This document shows positions 5,478 to 9,763 of a stretch of 9,763 nucleotides of DNA, in pieces; the stretch's first letter is position 1, and each line of letters opens with the position of its first letter. Position numbers and translations under genes: made by a program. The DNA comes from Candidatus Izemoplasma sp. (GTDB taxonomy: Bacteria; Bacillota_I; Bacilli_A; Izemoplasmatales; Izemoplasmataceae), in assembly GCA_029939615.1 (NCBI GenBank), contig JAOZSP010000044.1, positions 1 through 9,763 on the forward strand, read 5' to 3'. The notes below the pieces were generated by a model, which saw nothing but the letters and a program-made list of their open reading frames with translations, was not told the DNA's origin and searched no databases.

Positions 5478-6613
5478 GTTTTGTTTTACAGTTTGATCTA
5501 ACGATTTTTTCAATGATTTTACTTGTTGCTTTACTGACGATGATATTCTTGAAAAAAGAGTTTAATAGTGCTAGTACTAGAAATTTTAGCTGGATAATAA
5601 TAGCTACAATTGTGATGCTTATATTAGAAATTTTAAGTTGGGTTTTTGATAGTAAACTAGGAATTGAGAATTATTACCTAAATTTCCTTTTTAATTCATT
5701 ATTTGTTGGATTTAATTTAGTTGTGCCAGCATTATGGGCGTTTTATATAGATTTGTTAATTTTTGGTGATGATAAAAGCAGAACTACAATTAGAAGAGTC
5801 TATTTTATACCAATTGCAATAATGCTATTGATAGTTGTCGTTAATATTTTTACCCCAGTTGTTTTTTATATCGATGATGTGACAAATGTTTATGAAAGAT
5901 TACCATTAATTATGATATCGATAATTATGACATTTTTCTTATATGTGTATTTGTTTACTGTTGCAATAATGAGAAGAAATGAATTGAGCAATAAAACGAT
6001 TCACGCTGTTATGATATTTTTGTTTTTACCTTTGATAGCTGCGTTGATTCAATTATTGTATTTAGGATTGATGTTGATTTGGCCATCAACAGCTATTGCA
6101 ATTGTCTATTCATATATAATTTTTGAAACTACTTCAAGTAGCAGTGATTTTTTAACAGGAGCGTATACTAGAAAACGATCTGAGGATTATATTAATAATT
6201 TATTAAGTAAGAGTAAGAAGTTTTCTGTTATTATGATTGATGTTGATGATTTTAAGATTATTAATGATACTTATGGCCATCAAATAGGAGACAAAGCATT
6301 AATAGAGTTATCGAATATATTAAAGAGAGTTTTTAATGAGAAAGCGGTAGTAGCGAGAATTGGTGGAGATGAATTTTTAGTGGTTACTGAAAATACTAAT
6401 AAAGGATCTGTACAATATAGTTGTAAAGAGGTACAAAGATTATTATCTTCAAGTAAAAACGAGTATATTAATAGTATTAAGTTTAGTTTTGGTGTAGCTG
6501 TTTGTTCTACTATAACTGATTGTTCTTTAAAAAAATTACTAACGGTATCAGATAATAATATGTATATAAATAAAGCGAGAAATAAGAACTTGCATAGAAG
6601 AAAATCAGATTGA
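5474..6613 (+). CDS. Membrane diguanylate cyclase (seven-helix N-terminus plus GGDEF domain)
   Basis: Predicted to make cyclic di-GMP from two GTP at the cytoplasmic face. Residues 1-217 contain about seven hydrophobic helices (near 5-26, 37-59, 69-97, 109-128, 144-166, 177-198, 201-217), like the 7TM sensor region found on some histidine kinases. The GGDEF domain follows (about 220-379): D225-F-L-T-G, metal-binding D256 in MIDVDDF, N264-D-T-Y-G-H, and the active loop G297-G-D-E-F301. The inhibitory RxxD site five residues before the loop is absent (N288-E-K-A291), so product inhibition by that route is not expected. All catalytic residues are intact, so it should be active. SD AAGGAG (5461-5466) lies in the preceding gene, which it overlaps by four bases. 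Confidence 0.92.
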   Translation: MSFVLQFDLTIFSMILLVALLTMIFLKKEFNSASTRNFSWIIIATIVMLILEILSWVFDSKLGIENYYLNFLFNSLFVGFNLVVPALWAFYIDLLIFGDDKSRTTIRRVYFIPIAIMLLIVVVNIFTPVVFYIDDVTNVYERLPLIMISIIMTFFLYVYLFTVAIMRRNELSNKTIHAVMIFLFLPLIAALIQLLYLGLMLIWPSTAIAIVYSYIIFETTSSSSDFLTGAYTRKRSEDYINNLLSKSKKFSVIMIDVDDFKIINDTYGHQIGDKALIELSNILKRVFNEKAVVARIGGDEFLVVTENTNKGSVQYSCKEVQRLLSSSKNEYINSIKFSFGVAVCSTITDCSLKKLLTVSDNNMYINKARNKNLHRRKSD

Positions 6614-6643
6614 TAATTTTTACTGCGAAGGAAGTGTTTTAAA

Positions 6644-7246
6644 ATGTATGATCAAATTATTAGATTAGTTTTGCTTGTTCTAATAGGAGGACTAATCGGT
6701 TATTTAACTAATAAAGTAGCTATTAAAATGTTATTTAGACCTGTAAATCCAGTTAAGATATTGTTTATCACTTTTCAAGGAGTTTTTCCTAGAAGAAAAG
6801 ATCAAATGGCTGTTTCTTTAGCTAATACAATTGAAACAGAATTATTAAGTAAAGACGTTATTATGGACAAAATCTTAAGCCCTGAAAAAATTGAGAAGTT
6901 TAAGATAATCGTAAAGGAATCTTTATCAACAAAAATTACTGAAATGATACCTCCTATGATGAGGATGTTTATGGGAGATAACCCAGAAGATATGGTTAGG
7001 AATTTACTTGATAAAGAGGGAGATAAGATACTTGAAGATCTTGTAGAGGATCTTAAAAATAAAGGGTTAGAAGATTTAAGTGTTTATGAAATTGTAAAAG
7101 AGAGAATTGATAATCTTGATTTTGTAGCTTTTGAAAAAATTATTTTTGGATTAATGAGTAGTGAACTTCGATTTGTTGAAGTTATTGGACTTTTCTTAGG
7201 AGCTTTTATTGGTCTACTTCAATTTGTTATTACGTTATTCTTTTAA
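6644..7246 (+). CDS. DUF445 family membrane protein, short form
   Basis: A 200-residue protein with a membrane helix at each end (about 6-24 and 180-199) and a long charged, mostly helical middle. The N-terminal signature GGLIGYLTNKVAIKMLFRP (15-33) and GVFPRRKDQMA (46-56) are typical of DUF445 (B. subtilis YheB group). The C-terminal SSELRFVEVIGLFLGAFIGLLQ also matches the family's end. Known members are often nearly twice as long; here both termini are kept and the middle is short, so it looks like a compact variant rather than a truncation. Molecular function is unknown; a helical connector along the membrane is inference. The SD AAGGA (6628-6632) precedes the ATG. It lies 30 bases after the cyclase gene without a terminator, so it is probably co-transcribed. 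Confidence 0.85.
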   Translation: MYDQIIRLVLLVLIGGLIGYLTNKVAIKMLFRPVNPVKILFITFQGVFPRRKDQMAVSLANTIETELLSKDVIMDKILSPEKIEKFKIIVKESLSTKITEMIPPMMRMFMGDNPEDMVRNLLDKEGDKILEDLVEDLKNKGLEDLSVYEIVKERIDNLDFVAFEKIIFGLMSSELRFVEVIGLFLGAFIGLLQFVITLFF

Positions 7247-7276
7247 AAAAACAGCTAAATGAATTAGCTGTTTTTT
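7246..7276 (+). terminator. Bidirectional terminator between DUF445 and amidase genes
   Basis: CAGCTAA (7252-7258) pairs with TTAGCTG (7264-7270) around a 5-base loop. It is extended by A7246-7251 against T7271-7276, giving a 13-bp stem with a U tract on either strand. It ends the + strand DUF445 unit and the minus-strand amidase; the stop codons of both genes lie in the structure. Confidence 0.95.
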
Positions 7277-8679
7277 AATGGGTTAAATGTTTGATTAATC
7301 TCTTTTTCAATATTATAAGCAATATTAATTAGTGTTTCTTCTTTATTCATTGGTGCTAAGAAGTATGTTCCTATTGGCATATTGTCTTCATCTAGACCGA
7401 TAGGGATACTCATAGTTGGAAATCCACAATGGGGTCCAATACTAGTATATGAAGCAAAGTATATCATATCTAATTTATTCTCTTTAACTATTTGTTCAAG
7501 GGAGTTTTTTACATCTTCCTTTTCTTGGAGTGCTTCATAGTATTCTGGTTCGTTTAATCTTCCTGATGTATGGTTTAAGACATCTAGTAAAATTTGTTGG
7601 CCGTATTTAAGATTTGCTTTTTCATTTTCTTGATTGAATTTAACGATGTCTTTTAGAGTTATAGATAAGCCTTCATTGCTAAGATAATTATTGATGCATT
7701 TTTTGAATTCGAATTTCATAAGATGGTAGATGAATTTTGGTTGTATAAATGATAAGTCATTAATAATTATAGCTCCTTTTGATTTTAGGATTTTTATAAC
7801 ATTGTTATAAGCTATTTTTCTTTTGGGTGATAATTCATTATACTTTCTTTTATCAATTCCAATTCTTTTTCCTTTTAGGTTGTCTAGAATTAAAAAGTTT
7901 GTATAATCTATATGTTTGTCTTCTTTAATATTTGTTACAGGATCAAGAGGATCATTACTTCTAATAGAAGATAAAACTATAGCAGCGTCAGTTACATTTT
8001 TGGCTATTGGTCCTGCTGTGTCTAATGTTGAAGATATCGGGATTATTCCTCTTCTACTTACAAATCCTATTGTTGGTTTTATACCGACAACACCATTTTT
8101 CATTGATGGTGAAATAATACTTCCACCTGTTTCGGTACCTATTGAAACTGGTGCAAGATTTAATGAAACACTAACAGCACTTCCGGTAGAACTACCAGAA
8201 GGGTCTTCTGAAATGTTCCAAGGACATAAAACATATCCTCCTAAACTAGAGTAGCCGTTAACGCTATTAAATGATTTGAAACAAGCTAATTCTGTTAGAT
8301 TTGTTTTCCCTAATATAATCGCACCTTGTAGACGCAATGATTTTGTAATATAAGCATCTTCTTTTGCGAAGTGATTCTTTAAGATGATTGTCCCAGCTGT
8401 AGTATGTGTTTTATCAGCGGTATTGATATTATCTTTAAGTAGTATTGGAATACCGTGCATCTTGCTTCTAATTTTCCCGTTTTTTCGTTCATAGTCTAAT
8501 TTTTTAGCGATATTTAACGCGTCTGGATTTACTTCATAGATACTATTATATAAAGTACTTCCGTTATCTAACTGGGTAATTCTTTCTAAATAATGTAGTA
8601 TTAATTCATAAGATGTAATTTCTTCTTTTTCTAAGGCTTTTTGGATTTCTAATATTGTTAAGTTATGGATGTCTATCAT
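7264..8679 (-). CDS. Amidase signature family enzyme (not GatA)
   Basis: A 471-residue cytoplasmic amidase that hydrolyses a carboxamide to acid and ammonia or amine. The Ser-cisSer-Lys triad is complete: K82 in GIPILLKDNI (76-85), S163 in DPSGSSTGSA (159-168) and the nucleophile S187 in GTETGGSIISPS (181-192). The 24-residue S163-S187 spacing equals that in FAAH and malonamidase E2. The cis-Ser loop differs from the GGSSGGSA of GatA, and no gatB or gatC is adjacent, so this is more likely a stand-alone peptide-amidase-like enzyme. Substrate unknown. The SD GGAGG on the minus strand and a TGG-TATAAT promoter precede it. It is divergent from the PHP gene and ends in a terminator shared with DUF445. 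Confidence 0.9.
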   Translation of the reverse strand: MIDIHNLTILEIQKALEKEEITSYELILHYLERITQLDNGSTLYNSIYEVNPDALNIAKKLDYERKNGKIRSKMHGIPILLKDNINTADKTHTTAGTIILKNHFAKEDAYITKSLRLQGAIILGKTNLTELACFKSFNSVNGYSSLGGYVLCPWNISEDPSGSSTGSAVSVSLNLAPVSIGTETGGSIISPSMKNGVVGIKPTIGFVSRRGIIPISSTLDTAGPIAKNVTDAAIVLSSIRSNDPLDPVTNIKEDKHIDYTNFLILDNLKGKRIGIDKRKYNELSPKRKIAYNNVIKILKSKGAIIINDLSFIQPKFIYHLMKFEFKKCINNYLSNEGLSITLKDIVKFNQENEKANLKYGQQILLDVLNHTSGRLNEPEYYEALQEKEDVKNSLEQIVKENKLDMIYFASYTSIGPHCGFPTMSIPIGLDEDNMPIGTYFLAPMNKEETLINIAYNIEKEINQTFNPLKNS

Positions 8680-8708
8680 TTTATTACCTCCAAATTTACT
8701 ATGAAATT

Positions 8709-8717
8709 ATTATACCA
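8709..8717 (-). promoter_or_regulatory. Extended -10 promoter of the amidase gene
   Basis: On the minus strand, TGG then TATAAT (bases 8709-8714, with TG at 8716-8717). No strong -35 is seen at 17 bases. It faces away from the PHP promoter, and their upstream parts overlap. Confidence 0.7.
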
Positions 8718-8744
8718 TATAGTTTGATTACTTAGTATAGTTTG
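8718..8744. repeat. Direct repeat TATAGTTTG between divergent promoters
   Basis: TATAGTTTG occurs at 8718-8726 and again at 8736-8744, 18 bases apart start to start, in the space between the two -10 elements. It may be a regulator site or chance in A+T-rich DNA. Confidence 0.35.
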
Positions 8745-8751
8745 GTATAAT
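8724..8751 (+). promoter_or_regulatory. Promoter of the PHP phosphoesterase gene
   Basis: TTGATT (8724-8729, four of six consensus bases), a 16-base spacer, and TATAAT (8746-8751) preceded by TGG as an extended -10. The SD GAGGTGG (8764-8770) lies 5 bases before the ATG at 8776. Confidence 0.7.
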
Positions 8752-8775
8752 AAAAATAGAAACTGAGGTGGTTTT

Positions 8776-9624
8776 ATGAGGGCCGATTTACATACGCATT
8801 CACGTTATTCAGACGGTCTTTTAACGACAGAAGAATTGTTTATAAGAGCTAAGAAAAATAATGTTGATGTTATTGCGATAACTGATCATGATATTGTACA
8901 AGGTGTTAGTGATAATATCTTGTATGCTAAAAGGGTTGGAATTGAATATATTGTTGGAATTGAGTTATCAACTGTTGAAAAAAAGAAACCTGTTCATGTG
9001 TTAGGTTATTTTACTGATGAATCATATAAAAGTGACGAACTTAATGAGTATTATAGAGACATAAAAAGAAAGAGAGAAATAAGAGCTAGAAAGATTATCT
9101 CGAATTTGAAGGAATATCATGATATTAATATTGATTATAATACTGTATTAGGATTATCAAGAGGAATAATAGCAAGACCACATATCGCTAAAGCAATTAA
9201 TATGAGTTATCCAAAATATAAGCATAATTATATTTTTGAGAACTTTATTGGGAATGAGTGCAAAGCTTATGTTCCGAGTTGTGAATTAAGTGTGCAAGAT
9301 GGTATTGATTTATTAAGAAGAAATAATTGTTTAGTAGTTTTAGCTCATCCTGTGTTACTAAATAGTGTTATTAAAGAAACGGTTTTGCGTTATGATTTTG
9401 ATGGAATTGAAGCCATCTATTTCCTTAATAAAGAAAATGACGAAAGTAATTATCGGAGTTTAGCTAAAAATAGAAATATGTTTTTTACTGCTGGATCAGA
9501 TTTTCATGGGATAGTAGATGATACTAAACACGGAGATATAGGTGATGTAGTATTAAGTGGTGAAGATTTAAGTGTGTTTACAAATAGGTTAAAAGAAAAA
9601 AATGATGCTATATTGACAAAATAG
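8776..9624 (+). CDS. PHP-domain phosphoesterase (YciV/RNase AM-like)
   Basis: A 282-residue PHP metallo-phosphoesterase. Metal ligands appear in the expected order: H6 and H8 (DLHTHS), D13, D37-H38 (ITDHD), E63 (GIELS), H74 (HVLGYF), H136 (RPHIA), H191 (LAHP), and D242 and H244 (GSDFHG). Length and motifs match the YciV/TrpH group, whose studied members include the 5'-3' exoribonuclease RNase AM and a 3',5'-nucleoside bisphosphate phosphatase. Removal of short RNA ends or 3',5'-bisphosphates such as pAp is the likely role; which one is not decided here. It lacks the long form of a polymerase or histidinol-phosphatase PHP. Own promoter, divergent from the amidase gene. Its last codons contain the -35 element of the next gene. 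Confidence 0.9.
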   Translation: MRADLHTHSRYSDGLLTTEELFIRAKKNNVDVIAITDHDIVQGVSDNILYAKRVGIEYIVGIELSTVEKKKPVHVLGYFTDESYKSDELNEYYRDIKRKREIRARKIISNLKEYHDINIDYNTVLGLSRGIIARPHIAKAINMSYPKYKHNYIFENFIGNECKAYVPSCELSVQDGIDLLRRNNCLVVLAHPVLLNSVIKETVLRYDFDGIEAIYFLNKENDESNYRSLAKNRNMFFTAGSDFHGIVDDTKHGDIGDVVLSGEDLSVFTNRLKEKNDAILTK

Positions 9625-9643
9625 TGGGTATATGTTATATAAT
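9613..9643 (+). promoter_or_regulatory. Near-consensus promoter of the downstream partial gene
   Basis: A perfect TTGACA (9613-9618) sits in the last PHP codons. Either TATATA (9636-9641, 17-base spacer, TG at 9633-9634) or TATAAT (9638-9643, 19-base spacer) could be the -10. This is the only full -35 consensus I noticed in the window. Confidence 0.75.
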
Positions 9644-9671
9644 ATAATTATCAAGAGAGGACGTGTTTCAA

Positions 9672-9763
9672 GTGAGAAACAGACATGTAGTTGAAACTTT
9701 AAGATATAAGGATAGAGGATATATTCATTATACGATTATAGAAGGATTTGATAATGAACAAGT
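9672..9763 (+). CDS. Unrecognised protein, N-terminal fragment (3' end outside window)
   Basis: Open from GTG at 9672 to the window edge, about 30 residues beginning MRNRHVVETLRYKDRGYIHY and continuing with TIIEGFDNEQ. I do not recognise the family. GTG at 9672 is preferred because GAGAGG (9655-9660) lies about 11 bases upstream. An in-frame GTG at 9663 would leave only 2 bases to that SD, and an in-frame TAA at 9645-9647 closes the frame further up. A strong promoter (9613-9643) supports a real gene. No hydrophobic leader is visible. Confidence 0.6.
   Translation, partial: MRNRHVVETLRYKDRGYIHYTIIEGFDNEQ

Noticed and set aside
7916..8254. Plus-strand open frame of 112 codons
   Set aside because: It lies entirely inside the amidase gene on the opposite strand, over its conserved catalytic region, and has no SD or recognisable motif. 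It is a shadow frame.
7264..8679. Assignment of the amidase as GatA (Glu-tRNA amidotransferase subunit A)
   Set aside because: No gatC or gatB neighbour, and the cis-Ser loop is DPSGSSTGSA rather than the GGSSGGSA typical of GatA.
1..9763. Mycoplasma-type code (UGA as Trp), CRISPR array, tRNA or rRNA gene, insertion sequence, prophage or defence island
   Set aside because: Several genes end cleanly at TGA with downstream terminators or starts, and Trp is TGG. I saw no spaced direct repeats, cloverleaf, rRNA-like stretch, transposase or phage-type gene on either strand.

Overview
The window is A+T-rich chromosomal DNA from a low-GC Gram-positive lineage. Genes are tightly packed, Arg is mostly AGA, SD sequences are strong (AGGAG or a GGTG(A/G) variant), promoters carry extended -10 elements and terminators are rho-independent hairpins. 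UGA is clearly a stop (ends of the genes at 2488, 5144, 5477 and 6613) and UGG encodes Trp, so this is the standard bacterial code and not the Mycoplasma code. A PPi-dependent phosphofructokinase, with this gene repertoire, suggests a Bacilli/Mollicutes-border organism (for example Acholeplasma-, Izemoplasma- or Haloplasma-like). That placement is inference; there is no rRNA or marker gene here to prove it.

Layout: (1) 1-194, 3' end of a GNAT acetyltransferase, then a terminator. (2) 328-1551, pfp, with its own terminator (GAAA loop). (3) 1630-2488, an HD-domain phosphohydrolase (YpgQ/YedJ type) and a Cys-rich small metal-binding protein in one operon, which converges on a NATD1/YjdJ-type mini-GNAT (minus strand) through a bidirectional terminator. 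(4) 2789-2944, a divergent control region: two promoters appear to share one -35 element, and the NUDIX side has an intrinsic-terminator-like hairpin in its leader. (5) 2945-3947, two NUDIX hydrolases (ADP-ribose pyrophosphatase type and MutT-like). (6) 3996-5144, a lysophospholipid acyltransferase-like protein with a zinc ribbon and an uncharacterised C-terminal domain. (7) 5202-7246, a SemiSWEET/PQ-loop-like 3-TM protein translationally coupled to a membrane diguanylate cyclase, then a short DUF445 membrane protein. (8) 7264-8679 (minus), an amidase-signature enzyme, convergent with DUF445 through a second bidirectional terminator. (9) 8776-9624, a PHP-domain phosphoesterase divergent from the amidase. 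(10) From 9672, the start of an unrecognised gene behind a near-consensus promoter.

Functionally this is mostly housekeeping: PPi-linked glycolysis, nucleotide clean-up (HD, two NUDIX, PHP), lipid and membrane proteins, and one c-di-GMP synthesis locus. I see no CRISPR array, tRNA, rRNA, insertion sequence, prophage or recognisable defence system. The points most worth a second look are the leader hairpin before the first NUDIX gene, the shared -35 divergent promoter, the acyltransferase/zinc-ribbon fusion, and the coupled SemiSWEET-like/GGDEF pair. No intergenic stretch exceeds 300 bases.
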